21,559 nt of DNA, from positions 1 to 21,559 of the IMG/VR virus record IMGVR_UViG_3300008218_000068, one strand, 5' to 3'. The notes beneath the pieces were generated by a model, which made no database searches, was not told the DNA's origin, and saw only the letters and a list, made by a program, of their open reading frames with translations. The stretch is from a virus. Position 1 is the first letter of the stretch. Every line of letters begins with the position of its first letter. Shown piece by piece: positions 11,319-19,998 of the stretch. A program made the translations under genes and the position numbers.

Positions 11319-13427
11319 TTAAACTGGCGTATTTACAGTTGTACCAACCGCATCAGCCCACACAGATCCAGCCGTTGCTCCTTGTGCGTAAACAGGCTTG
11401 TTAGCGTCAGTATTATAATACATTTTACCCTCATATTTACCATACAGGTTTTCTTGTGCCGCTATATTATTAAGAGCTGAGTTTCTGACACCATCGTTCC
11501 ATGTGTTGTTATCCTCAATAAAAACACCTGTTACGGTTGTTGTTCCTTGTATAAGAATTCTTGCATCGCTAGCGACTGTCATTGTTGATGAGTTACCTAA
11601 GCATGTAATATTTCTAATACCAACAACATCACGCAAAAGAATAGCCCCAGAAACTGTTGCTCTAGTTTTGGTTGTGTCTAACTGATTATCCGATAACACT
11701 AAGTCTAGCGCTGTGGATGTGAATCCTCTAATTGCTATCTGGCCTTGTAGTGAGTTTAAACCCTCTGGTATAACATTATCGCAGGCTGTTATTCTTAATA
11801 TATCGGGAGCAAATGGATCGCCTGCTGAATTTGTTGAGGCTGTATTAAATCTCACTGAGCCATCAGGGATATAGTTCCCATTAAAACAACAAACCTCGTT
11901 ACCTAATATTTCAACATACTTATCACCAGTGCCACCATCAAGAAAATCATTTCCAGTTATATCTACATAGTTGTAAAATCTTACATCTATAATTTCTACA
12001 TCTGATGAAGATGTGTTCTCTATGGTATTACCTGTTATTTTTGCGTTCTGATAACCTCCAACATGGGCGGCTGTTGATGCACCATAAGAACCCTGCAAGC
12101 TTATTGTTACATTGTCATTTCTAATAAGGGGGTTGTTTGTTATCTGTAGGTTCTGATCAAAATCCTGCTTAATGCCTGTTTTGTTTTGAAATACCGAATT
12201 GAATCCCGTCACATCAATATAGTTACCGCTAATGTCAATATTCTGACAACCTGAAAACATGTCAAGCACTTGTTTAGATGATAATGTTGAGCCGCTAATA
12301 TTATTGCCTTTTATGGATATATTTTTAGAGCGGTAAGCGCTAACCTCATCGGGGTCAACATTGCCCTCAGTATCAGCAATTTTCATAACACGATGAACAT
12401 TTGTTACTTCGATTGTATTATTATCTATCCATACACCATCAATACCGCGAACAGTAATAACATCAATTTGTTGTGTGGCATAGTCAAAGTTAGTTGAGTC
12501 ACATACAATAAGATTATTCTCAAATCTAAAATTCTTATGAGTGGCTAACTCTTGATTTCTATGTCTAGTTCGAACATTTGTAAGCTTGCAGTTTTTAACA
12601 GTTAAGCCATCACAATCAGTAGCCTCAATTAAAACCTGAGAAAGAGTACCACTAGCAAGCGTCCCCTCAACCTCTACACCACTAATGGATATATCATCAG
12701 TTGATGTTGAAAAGAAAGAAGAGGTATCGCCATATATTCTACTATCACCCTCAACAGAGCTTACTATAGCAGCGGTTCCTGTCATTTTAACTTCAATATC
12801 TATATTTATTGGCCTATCTAGTGTTGCTGCAAGAGCTGAGCTATCCTCTATATTTTGGCTGTAGTCAATTGTATCATCTTTACACCCTGATTTTGTTATA
12901 GCGCCATCAAAATCAACTATTTCAAGATAATTACCACTACCATCTGTTTTAGCGTGGTTTAATGTGGTTAAGTAGCTTGGAGCTGAACTTACTATTTTAT
13001 AGGTTGCTCCACCTATACCGCTATCCGCTGTGTATTCAGCCGTTCTTACAAAATCACCAACACTACCCCCACCTGCAATCGCATCAGCTAGTGTTTTATA
13101 GCTAGCGACTTCTAAGTCTGATACCTCTATATTATCGATAACATAAACAGCGGAACCTGTATCATTGGCATCAGCATCAGCTTGATTGAGGTACAGCACA
13201 ACCTTATAAGCGCTATCAACATGCGGTATAACGCGATTGCCTGAAAGCGTAGAATAACCCGCAGAGTCCAATACAAACTCAGTCGTAGTGGTTGCACCTG
13301 TCGCAGATGTTGCAACAGTTAAAGGTGTAGTTGTGCCTACCTCGTAAAACTTCCACACATAGCCATTAGACTGATTACCGTTAGCTGTAGCTTGTGGTAC
13401 TATTCCTGATATTGGTCGCCAAGTCAT
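11319..13427 (-). CDS. tailspike, right-handed beta-helix
   Basis: A 702-residue receptor-binding protein. The N-terminal about 110 residues form a virion-attachment domain (GIVPQATANGNQSNGYVWKF, VGTTTPLTVATS, LDSAGYSTLSGN) common on podovirus spikes. After a linker (ADAIAGGGSVGDFVRTAEY), about residues 190-650 have short repeating Asn/Asp/Ser-rich turns such as ISIKGNNISG, ISGNYID and ITGNTIENTS. These are the rungs of a pectate-lyase-like parallel beta-helix that usually binds or degrades surface polysaccharide. P22 gp9 is 667 residues, a similar length. The start overlaps the upstream gene by 4 bases (ATGA). The enzymatic activity cannot be told from the sequence. Confidence 0.88.
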   Translation of the reverse strand: MTWRPISGIVPQATANGNQSNGYVWKFYEVGTTTPLTVATSATGATTTTEFVLDSAGYSTLSGNRVIPHVDSAYKVVLYLNQADADANDTGSAVYVIDNIEVSDLEVASYKTLADAIAGGGSVGDFVRTAEYTADSGIGGATYKIVSSAPSYLTTLNHAKTDGSGNYLEIVDFDGAITKSGCKDDTIDYSQNIEDSSALAATLDRPINIDIEVKMTGTAAIVSSVEGDSRIYGDTSSFFSTSTDDISISGVEVEGTLASGTLSQVLIEATDCDGLTVKNCKLTNVRTRHRNQELATHKNFRFENNLIVCDSTNFDYATQQIDVITVRGIDGVWIDNNTIEVTNVHRVMKIADTEGNVDPDEVSAYRSKNISIKGNNISGSTLSSKQVLDMFSGCQNIDISGNYIDVTGFNSVFQNKTGIKQDFDQNLQITNNPLIRNDNVTISLQGSYGASTAAHVGGYQNAKITGNTIENTSSSDVEIIDVRFYNYVDITGNDFLDGGTGDKYVEILGNEVCCFNGNYIPDGSVRFNTASTNSAGDPFAPDILRITACDNVIPEGLNSLQGQIAIRGFTSTALDLVLSDNQLDTTKTRATVSGAILLRDVVGIRNITCLGNSSTMTVASDARILIQGTTTVTGVFIEDNNTWNDGVRNSALNNIAAQENLYGKYEGKMYYNTDANKPVYAQGATAGSVWADAVGTTVNTPV

Positions 13428-15301
13428 TTCTTCTTACCTTCTTTTAGTAATTCTCTTAGGGCTTTAAGTGCTTTCTCATCTGTCACACCCTTAACTTTAT
13501 CGATACCCGCCGCGCCTGCTTTTACGCCTGCCATAACTGGGTTCACTTTAGCTTCAGCAGCCATGCCAACACCTTTAGCAACTGACGCTGAGTGACCAGC
13601 GGGGGGCGCAACCTTAAACCTTTCTTCAAGCTTAAGAAGTATTGCGTTAAGCTTTTTAATATCAGGCATTGAGCCACCTTCACCCTCAAGTAATAACTTA
13701 CCGTTGCCTGCGTATTTCTTGGCTGTAACCTCTAAAGCCTCTAAGCTATTAACTAGCTCTTGCCTAGATACAGCAGCGCTAGCCATGCGCCTCAAATTCG
13801 TTCCTAGCGCTTTTTCTGCATTGGCTGCATCAAGGTCTATTCTATTTGGTAGCACATCTTGAAGGTCGTTTAGAGCGTTTATGGTTTCACTGTAACGTAA
13901 ATTAGCTTTATCGTAAGCTTTATAAGTGTTATCAAGCGAGCCATCTATAGCCCTTCTAAAGTCGCGCAGTATCTTTTGGCCATCGCTGCTCATAGCTGTG
14001 GATGTTTTGCCATAAGTGATACTATTATCAATCTTTCTTTTCATTGTGTGAGCGGTAAAAGCATCAACACCACCCTCCCCTTGTAGGTTCATTTGGCGAA
14101 CAACTTCTTTAATCGCGCCCCTATCACTTGGAGGTAAACCAGAATCTTCAAAGTTAGCAACAAACTTACCTGTCTTCTCTTTTAGCTCAAGCTTTATTCC
14201 TTTAGCCTCTAGTGCATCATGGAAGTCAAGAACAGCCCTACTTATATCTATAGGCTTACCCTTTAAGCTATTAGCAACCTTATCTATCTCATCGCCTGCG
14301 CCACGATTGATAGCCTTAACTTCTTTATACCTGCTAAGCAGTACATCACCAAGCACATCACTAGGGCGGTTATCATGTGAAAACACAATATCACCCATGA
14401 TCTTATCTCGTTCAATAATATCAAGCATCTTATTGAGTAGTACGCGCTCAGTTTTGTTTGTTGTTTTTAGTGCTGAAGTAAAGCCCTCATCTATACCCTG
14501 ACTCAAAGCAGCTTGCTCTAATGGGTTTTTAATAATCTTGCCAGTAGGTGCAATCTCAAAACCAGCAGAAGCCTTATCTATTTCTGTACCCTCTCCCATA
14601 GTACGCTCTAAAGCCTCACGAATAGCAGCCTTTCTAGGTGTTTCGTAGTCCTGAACCGTTTTAGCTACATTTGAAGCTTTTTTAGCTACATCTTGCGGCA
14701 TATCCATAGCTCTTTGCTGTAAATCCGGCGCAACATCTTGTACAGCTCTAGCGCTTTGACTCATCGCTCTAGCTGGTAATTGTGTTTGAGCAACCCCTAA
14801 AATGGGCGGTAACTGGCTTGTAAGCTTCTCCATGCCTTGCGCTATATCCTGACCTGTTTGGCTTGTAGGTGTACGCATATAAGTCTTAGCAGCATCTGAA
14901 GCGCGATCAATAGCCATACGCTCTGCATCTTGAGGTGTAAAGCCCTCATCTACCAATGATTTAAACATGCCCTCTATAGAGCCTTGAAGGTATTGGATGC
15001 CAACAGGTACAGCGGCGGGAATGTTTGCAATAGTCTCACCGACACCCTGAGCGACATCTATCACACCGCGACTTGGTTGCTCTTGTTGTGAAGGGTCTAC
15101 CATTTGACTATCAGTTACATCGGGTACGAAATCTTCACCCTCTACCAAGGGGATTGTTTGTCCTACAGGCTTTCTAGGTACATCAGCTTTCACTCGAATC
15201 ATTTGAGCAAAACGAGACGCGGCATTTTTATCGCCTGCATTGTGAGCGTTTCTTAGCTTTATTTTAAGCTCGTCAACTGTGAAATCATCAACAGTAGCCA
15301 T
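13424..15301 (-). CDS. DNA ejection protein, P22 gp16-like
   Basis: A 625-residue, mostly helical, Ala/Lys/Asp-rich protein; P22 gp16 is 609 residues and occupies the same place. Its N-terminal region carries a Pro-rich stretch and SRGVIDVAQGVGETIANIPA, an amphipathic membrane-active segment seen in injected proteins. The middle is long helices (ERVLLNKMLDIIERDKIMGD and the DFRRAIDGSLDNTYKAYDKA region), and the C-terminus is Gly/Ala/Lys-rich. Such proteins leave the virion before the DNA and help form the channel. The assignment rests on order, size and composition rather than on recognisable sequence identity. It starts with a TAATG overlap. Confidence 0.6.
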   Translation of the reverse strand: MATVDDFTVDELKIKLRNAHNAGDKNAASRFAQMIRVKADVPRKPVGQTIPLVEGEDFVPDVTDSQMVDPSQQEQPSRGVIDVAQGVGETIANIPAAVPVGIQYLQGSIEGMFKSLVDEGFTPQDAERMAIDRASDAAKTYMRTPTSQTGQDIAQGMEKLTSQLPPILGVAQTQLPARAMSQSARAVQDVAPDLQQRAMDMPQDVAKKASNVAKTVQDYETPRKAAIREALERTMGEGTEIDKASAGFEIAPTGKIIKNPLEQAALSQGIDEGFTSALKTTNKTERVLLNKMLDIIERDKIMGDIVFSHDNRPSDVLGDVLLSRYKEVKAINRGAGDEIDKVANSLKGKPIDISRAVLDFHDALEAKGIKLELKEKTGKFVANFEDSGLPPSDRGAIKEVVRQMNLQGEGGVDAFTAHTMKRKIDNSITYGKTSTAMSSDGQKILRDFRRAIDGSLDNTYKAYDKANLRYSETINALNDLQDVLPNRIDLDAANAEKALGTNLRRMASAAVSRQELVNSLEALEVTAKKYAGNGKLLLEGEGGSMPDIKKLNAILLKLEERFKVAPPAGHSASVAKGVGMAAEAKVNPVMAGVKAGAAGIDKVKGVTDEKALKALRELLKEGKKK

Positions 15302-16536
15302 TAATACATATCCAGTAATTGCTCATCGCTAAGCTCATCGCCTGAGCTAAGCTTTCTTTGAAGCATTGATACTTGGTTTTTCTTAGCCTCCATAAATGCA
15401 GCTAGCTCAGCTTGCTTCTCGCTTGGTGAGTTATTTGGATTACCAAGAAGTGCTAACACTCTCTCACCTTCACCCTCTGTAAACGCTGGGCCAAGCATTT
15501 GTCTAAGTAGAGGTAAAACCTCATTATTTGCTATAGCAATGTAAGAAGCCCTATCATCTGCACCATCTGGCACACTAAAGCCAAGCTCTCTAAAGCCTGC
15601 ATTTGTAATTCTACCCGATGTTGTGTAGGTGGCTGTATCTGCAAGCTTACCAAGCCTGCCAACAAGATTTTCAAAGTTAGGCAGTGTTGCTTCTAGGTTT
15701 GCGAGTGTATCTTTATCCTCACCTCTGGCTTTACCTTCAATTCTAGCTTGAGCCATACGCTTTTCAATTTCTGGCTCATTGGCAAGCTCTATCTTATACT
15801 CCTCTTCTTTCGCTGCAAGCTCAACTTCTTTTTCTGCCTCCAGCTTAGCTGCTGCCTCAGCAGCCTCCCTAACCGCTCTCTGCTCGCTAGTTTCTTCTAG
15901 TGCTGCCTGCTCTCCGCTTGTTTTAGCAAAAGCACTACCCCCCGCAGCTTCAATTTTAGATGCCACAACAGGATTGCCAGTTGTTTTTGTAAACTTACCA
16001 CCGAAAGGCGTCTCTTCAGCAATCAACCCGCCATCTGGGTTACTAGGGTCGCGAGCGAATGTACTAGAGAAGTTTTGATATAAAGGAACCTCTACACCGC
16101 CCTCCATAGTTGTACCGACCTGTTTAACAAAATCAGTGCGGCCGCCCTGCGATTTAATTGAAGCACCTGAGCGAATAGCTGACATTTTTCCAGATTGGCG
16201 CATACTTTCCATAATCTGCATGTTATCTGATATGTCACCCTGAAAGTCATCCTCTTCAATAGGCACACCCATTTCTTGCATGGTACGCGCAGTTTCAAAG
16301 AATGTTTGAGGGTTTAATTCCCTATCACCTAAAATTCTATAAACCAAGTCAGCCTCACGACCACCAGCAGCCTCAACACCTTCTTGTACTTGTTGTTGAC
16401 TCATAGCTAGCTTTGCTTGATTTAACTCATCAAGTAAAGGGGCTTGTTTAATCTGCCTACCTAAAGCAAAACCCTCACTAGCAGCTTGAGTTAAGTTAGG
16501 CACGATGCCTGATAACATTATATTAGGATTAGCCAT
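15301..16536 (-). CDS. DNA ejection protein, P22 gp20-like
   Basis: A 411-residue helical protein, Glu/Ala-rich in the middle (long coiled coil with ETSEQRAVREAAEAAAKLEA near residue 215). It starts MANPNIMLSGIVPNLTQAAS and ends with LQRKLSSGDELSDEQLLDMY. P22 gp20 is 471 residues and lies between gp7 and gp16, exactly this position. It is probably an injected internal protein. Sequence identity to gp20 is not evident by eye, so the call is by context. Both ends are TAATG overlaps. Confidence 0.58.
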   Translation of the reverse strand: MANPNIMLSGIVPNLTQAASEGFALGRQIKQAPLLDELNQAKLAMSQQQVQEGVEAAGGREADLVYRILGDRELNPQTFFETARTMQEMGVPIEEDDFQGDISDNMQIMESMRQSGKMSAIRSGASIKSQGGRTDFVKQVGTTMEGGVEVPLYQNFSSTFARDPSNPDGGLIAEETPFGGKFTKTTGNPVVASKIEAAGGSAFAKTSGEQAALEETSEQRAVREAAEAAAKLEAEKEVELAAKEEEYKIELANEPEIEKRMAQARIEGKARGEDKDTLANLEATLPNFENLVGRLGKLADTATYTTSGRITNAGFRELGFSVPDGADDRASYIAIANNEVLPLLRQMLGPAFTEGEGERVLALLGNPNNSPSEKQAELAAFMEAKKNQVSMLQRKLSSGDELSDEQLLDMY

Positions 16537-17240
16537 TAAAAATTATACCCCGAGCTAGGGTCGCTAAATGACCACTGAGACTGAGGCTGCATTGATCCAC
16601 CTGTAAGAGCCGCCTCTGCTGGCCCACCCATAAACATACCTGCGCCTGTCATACCCAAGCCAATAAGGTTATTTATACCTTGTGACCTTGCATTAGCTGC
16701 ACCCATTGTACCCGCGCTTTGAGCCTCACCAATACCTGATAGCATGGCTGAGCTATTAGCGCCTGTTCTAGCGGCTGCATTCTGCATATTTGACAGTAGT
16801 GGGTTGAATCTATTTATTTGCTGGTTTATTAAGTCGTTACCTGTAGCTAGATAACTTTGCTGTAAAGCCTCTTGAGTGCTGCCAGAGCCTAGCTTACCTT
16901 TAGCTGCCAGATTGCCGAAAATATCCTGCTTAGAGCGCTCCATTAAGTTGTTAAACATAGGGTTGTTTTGCAGGTAATCCATTTGCGTTTGTGAGTCAGT
17001 AGCAAGGTTGATACCCGCCTGCATTTGCTCGGGTGTAAGCATATTACGGAAAGGGTTCATATCCTCCCTGAACTGAGCATCTGCGGCCTGCATTCCAGCC
17101 ACCTGTTGACGCGCAGCTTTTTTAGCAGCATCAGCAGCATCACTACCATCAAGACTACCCACAACCTCGCTAAGCCCACCTGTGGCCAAAGCTGTACCGT
17201 ACCTTTTAGCCTTCTTTTTAGCTTTACTGAACCAGCCCAT
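16536..17240 (-). CDS. DNA ejection protein, P22 gp7-like
   Basis: A 234-residue protein of the phage DNA transfer family; P22 gp7 is 229 residues. It begins MGWFSKAKKKAKRYGTALA, has an Ala-rich helical middle with FGNLAAKGKLGSGSTQEALQ and LINQQINRFNPLLSNMQNAA, and a Gly-rich hydrophobic stretch (GINNLIGLGMTGAGMFMGGP) near residue 190. These features recur in podovirus gp7-like proteins. It opens the three-gene ejection cluster. A 35-base gap holding a LexA-type palindrome lies upstream, and AGGTGA is its ribosome-binding site. Confidence 0.72.
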   Translation of the reverse strand: MGWFSKAKKKAKRYGTALATGGLSEVVGSLDGSDAADAAKKAARQQVAGMQAADAQFREDMNPFRNMLTPEQMQAGINLATDSQTQMDYLQNNPMFNNLMERSKQDIFGNLAAKGKLGSGSTQEALQQSYLATGNDLINQQINRFNPLLSNMQNAAARTGANSSAMLSGIGEAQSAGTMGAANARSQGINNLIGLGMTGAGMFMGGPAEAALTGGSMQPQSQWSFSDPSSGYNF

Positions 17241-17255
17241 ATATCACCTATATTC

Positions 17256-17275
17256 TACTGTATAAGTATACAGTA
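17256..17275. promoter_or_regulatory. LexA (SOS)-type operator palindrome
   Basis: Perfect inverted 9-base arms TACTGTATA (17256-17264) and TATACAGTA (17267-17275) around AG. The site reads CTG-N10-CAG, and all but two central bases match the enterobacterial LexA consensus as I know it. It sits 15 bases upstream of the gp7-like gene, in the only sizeable gap of the late operon, and ends beside the stop codon of the preceding gene. It could bind host LexA or a phage LexA/CI-like repressor, or it could be an AT-rich hairpin. No promoter could be placed with confidence. Confidence 0.6.
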
Positions 17276-17620
17276 TTAAGTCTCTGTTTTTCCACTTATG
17301 TCAATATTCACAACGGATGCTGTACCCGCTAACCCTGATATTTTTTGACTATTTCCTAATACATGCCCTAGCAACTTGTCCACTATCTCGGTCTTATTGG
17401 CTGGTATTGTCTTTTTCCAGAGCCAATTGCCGCCACTACCTGTAGTGCCTGTGGTGGTGTCATCTAAGCGCCACAAAGTTACCTCAATATTACTTGTAGA
17501 GGTATTTGTTACCGTGGCCATGCCTATAAATTTCTTTTCACTTGAATTAGTAGATACAAGCGTTGTTTCTGTCACCGCTAACTGTGTTTCTGAAGTAAAG
17601 TCGCTTAGTATTGTTGTCAT
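17276..17620 (-). CDS. small beta-rich virion-type protein (114 aa)
   Basis: A 114-residue Thr/Ser/Val-rich protein, predicted all-beta (TVTNTSTSNIEVTLWRL, WLWKKTIPANKTEIVDKLLG). This resembles small virion decoration or tail proteins that pair with a larger fibre-like protein. It starts on the stop of the 380-residue gene (TAATG). No family recognised; a structural role is inferred from its position in the virion operon. Confidence 0.6.
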   Translation of the reverse strand: MTTILSDFTSETQLAVTETTLVSTNSSEKKFIGMATVTNTSTSNIEVTLWRLDDTTTGTTGSGGNWLWKKTIPANKTEIVDKLLGHVLGNSQKISGLAGTASVVNIDISGKTET

Positions 17621-18762
17621 TATGAATCCTCTAGCGTATAGCCTGATACTGTAACTTTTAAATCTTCAAGGCCGCTCATATCATCTTGTACTCTGTAGGT
17701 TAAGCCCTCCCTTTGACTTGATCGCAAAGGTATGCCGCCGTTTTCTGAGAAGTCTAAAATAAAATTAACCCAAGTGTTTGTACCATCACTGCCACTAAAA
17801 ACCTTAACTAACTGCGGAAACTGCATCCAATCCCTTAAATCCTTAATGAGTGCAGACCTACCAGCTATGGGCGCGTTGTTTTTTGTTGCACCCAAAAGCA
17901 AACCCTCTGTAAGGCTTGATAAACCAAGAAATCCAGATTTACCAAAACTACCCTCTTGATTGGCAACTACATAAGCATCCTCAACCATTATAGATATTTG
18001 ATTAACATAGAAGTTAGTACTTTCATCGGGAAGTATTGTATATTCTATCCCCTCACCAACATCCTGCATTTTTAATACATCAAGATAGAAATCAACAGGC
18101 GGCCCTGAGCCAATATCAACAGGGTCAATAACTAAACTTTGAACAGTTAACCCCTCGACACCCATATCTGATAAGGGAATTGTGAAGTCCTGCCTTGTGC
18201 TGGTTAAGTTTGTATCGATGTAAGAACCTATATCAACCTTAATACCAACATCAACATTAGATGAGTCTTGAAAACCTACAAGCACTTGTTTAGTGCCTCT
18301 AGTATCCCAGTTAACAACGTATATAGAGCCTCTTACACTCACGTATGGCGTAAGGTCAATAGTTGAGCCTTTATCTATTCTAGCTAGTGAGTTGTTATTG
18401 GTTCCAGTGCCATCAATTGATTGAGTGCCATCAACAGGCCAGCCTGTCGAGCTAAATGTGGATGTAAAGTTGAACGGGTTGCCTGATATGTTTGATGGTG
18501 TCCAGTAGGCGTTATCACCGCCATTGTTTATATTCTCAGTTATAGTGGCTGTGGCTGTTCCATCTTGAGCCATCTGAGCGCCATAAGTACTATTTACAGC
18601 AAACTTTGTTACATTGTTTTTTCTAAACCTGTCGCGAGTATAGACAAGCATACCCGCCTCGCAGGTGCTAGAGTCACTATCTATACACTCTGGGTTGTGT
18701 AGGTGGGCTACGACCTTTTCATTTTTGCCGTTATGCCCAGCTATATATATCTTTGTAGCCAT
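17620..18762 (-). CDS. virion protein with carbohydrate-binding-like beta domain
   Basis: A 380-residue beta-rich protein. The N-terminus (MATKIYIAGHNGKNEKVVAH) is followed at about residues 80-235 by a jelly-roll-like domain. Its segments STIDLTPYVSVRGSIYVVNW and DFTIPLSDMGVEGLTVQSLV, ending in FYLDVLKM, are the pattern of a galactose-binding/CBM-type fold. The C-terminal part contains WVNFILDFSENGG. Probably an adhesin or tail accessory protein on the virion. The family is not identified with certainty. It starts 6 bases after the upstream stop. Confidence 0.58.
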   Translation of the reverse strand: MATKIYIAGHNGKNEKVVAHLHNPECIDSDSSTCEAGMLVYTRDRFRKNNVTKFAVNSTYGAQMAQDGTATATITENINNGGDNAYWTPSNISGNPFNFTSTFSSTGWPVDGTQSIDGTGTNNNSLARIDKGSTIDLTPYVSVRGSIYVVNWDTRGTKQVLVGFQDSSNVDVGIKVDIGSYIDTNLTSTRQDFTIPLSDMGVEGLTVQSLVIDPVDIGSGPPVDFYLDVLKMQDVGEGIEYTILPDESTNFYVNQISIMVEDAYVVANQEGSFGKSGFLGLSSLTEGLLLGATKNNAPIAGRSALIKDLRDWMQFPQLVKVFSGSDGTNTWVNFILDFSENGGIPLRSSQREGLTYRVQDDMSGLEDLKVTVSGYTLEDS

Positions 18763-18768
18763 TAACGA

Positions 18769-19326
18769 TTACTCGTAATAGCCGAAAAGTACACCCCATG
18801 TACGACCTGTAGTGCCTTGCTCGTACTCAATAGCTACAGCTTGATCTTGCCCTAAGATAAGGCGATCTTTCAATCTAAACTCTTCATGGCCAGCTGCTGT
18901 ACATGCTGCATGATCAATAACTAAATCCTCAGTAAGCCCTGTAATAGCTGTACCTGCCGCCTCAATAGTTATAGCGCTCGCTGAGCGTGGCTGAGAGCGA
19001 TTTAAACAAACTGGAGTTATTGAAGCGCCTGACGCTGTACCTGTTACGGTTGACAGCTTGAAGCTACAAGCATTAGTAGAATTAAGCCCAACAGCCTCAA
19101 GTATTAATTTCCGGCCTGTTACATCGGTATTTTTCCAATACACAATATAATCACCCGCCGCACTTGATGCATCATCCCAAACAAGAGAAAAAGCCTCGCT
19201 TTCATCCCTTGACACATAATAAGATCTATTATCCGAGCGAGAAGAAACATTCAACCGACCATCTGAGCCGCGTGTTTTTTCCTGCGCGTTTGTTACATCA
19301 TTTGCAAATTCAATCTCTAAAGACAT
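18769..19326 (-). CDS. virion-type structural protein (185 aa)
   Basis: A 185-residue beta-rich protein. It starts MSLEIEFANDVTNAQE and holds ESEAFSLVWDDASSAAGDYI and, near the end, EQGTTGRTWGVLFGYYE. I chose the ATG at 19326, five bases after AGGTGG, over a GTG at 19335 that overlaps this ribosome-binding site. Two bases separate it from the tiny upstream gene. No family is recognised; a structural role is inferred from context and composition. Confidence 0.6.
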   Translation of the reverse strand: MSLEIEFANDVTNAQEKTRGSDGRLNVSSRSDNRSYYVSRDESEAFSLVWDDASSAAGDYIVYWKNTDVTGRKLILEAVGLNSTNACSFKLSTVTGTASGASITPVCLNRSQPRSASAITIEAAGTAITGLTEDLVIDHAACTAAGHEEFRLKDRLILGQDQAVAIEYEQGTTGRTWGVLFGYYE

Positions 19327-19327
19327 G

Positions 19328-19477
19328 CTACCCACCTATATTTTTTAAAGTATCACCAACTTCCACGTCAGCTATAATTTCTAGTAAAAAGATAATTGCC
19401 TCAAGTCGGCTAAGTATCTGTTGATTTTGGTTCTCTAACTCAGTCTCGTGATTTGCGTTATCACCTTCAATAGCCAT
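19328..19477 (-). CDS. tiny coiled-coil protein (49 aa)
   Basis: A 49-residue protein starting MAIEGDNANHETELENQNQQ, with a helix containing ILSRLEAIIFLLEIIADVEV. It starts on the stop of the upstream gene (TAATG) and its own stop abuts the next start, so it is coupled on both sides and very likely real despite its size. It could be a small assembly or chaperone factor for its neighbours; no family recognised. Confidence 0.62.
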   Translation of the reverse strand: MAIEGDNANHETELENQNQQILSRLEAIIFLLEIIADVEVGDTLKNIGG

Positions 19478-19998
19478 TAGCGCAACCTCCACTGATCCAG
19501 CTCAACAATATAATCAACCCATCTACCACCCCTAGACTTAGAAAAGCTTAAGGAGCTGCCTACACCTTGTGGAGCAACTATATCTTTGTTTGTGCTTTTT
19601 AATGTAAAAGGGTAATCCCATGTTATCCACACAGACTCATCTGTATCTGGGTACTCATTAAGGGTTATAGTTACCTTTTTACCTGTAATTATTAAATATT
19701 CGTTGCTTATTGTATCATAATCTGATATTACAACGGTTTTATTCTTAGAGGCTTCATATTCACCTCTATTAACAGCTATATCAGATACGCTTATAGAGCT
19801 TTCGTCTTGTAGAGAGGCTGAGGATTGCCACGGGTAGGCAGCATCCACAATTGTTTCCTCTATAATATCGTTAGCACCACCTGTGCGCTGATAAAGTTGA
19901 TAGATTACGAAATAAAGCGCCTCTACCTCTTTTGATAGCTCAGGATCAAACAACCACTTATTAGGTGGTTTAATAGGTGGCAGATTAACCTTAGCCAT
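19477..19998 (-). CDS. neck/tail accessory virion protein (173 aa)
   Basis: A 173-residue protein. Its N-terminus is Pro-rich with PPNKWLFDPELSKEVEALYF followed by VIYQLYQRTGG, a pattern I have seen in podovirus virion proteins encoded beside tail genes. The rest is beta-rich (KKVTITLNEYPDTDESVWIT, WDYPFTLKSTNKDIVAPQGV). It directly follows the gp10-like gene (TAATG). In P22 that place belongs to the gp26 tail needle; this protein is not an obvious trimeric coiled coil, so I do not call it a needle. Confidence 0.6.
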   Translation of the reverse strand: MAKVNLPPIKPPNKWLFDPELSKEVEALYFVIYQLYQRTGGANDIIEETIVDAAYPWQSSASLQDESSISVSDIAVNRGEYEASKNKTVVISDYDTISNEYLIITGKKVTITLNEYPDTDESVWITWDYPFTLKSTNKDIVAPQGVGSSLSFSKSRGGRWVDYIVELDQWRLR

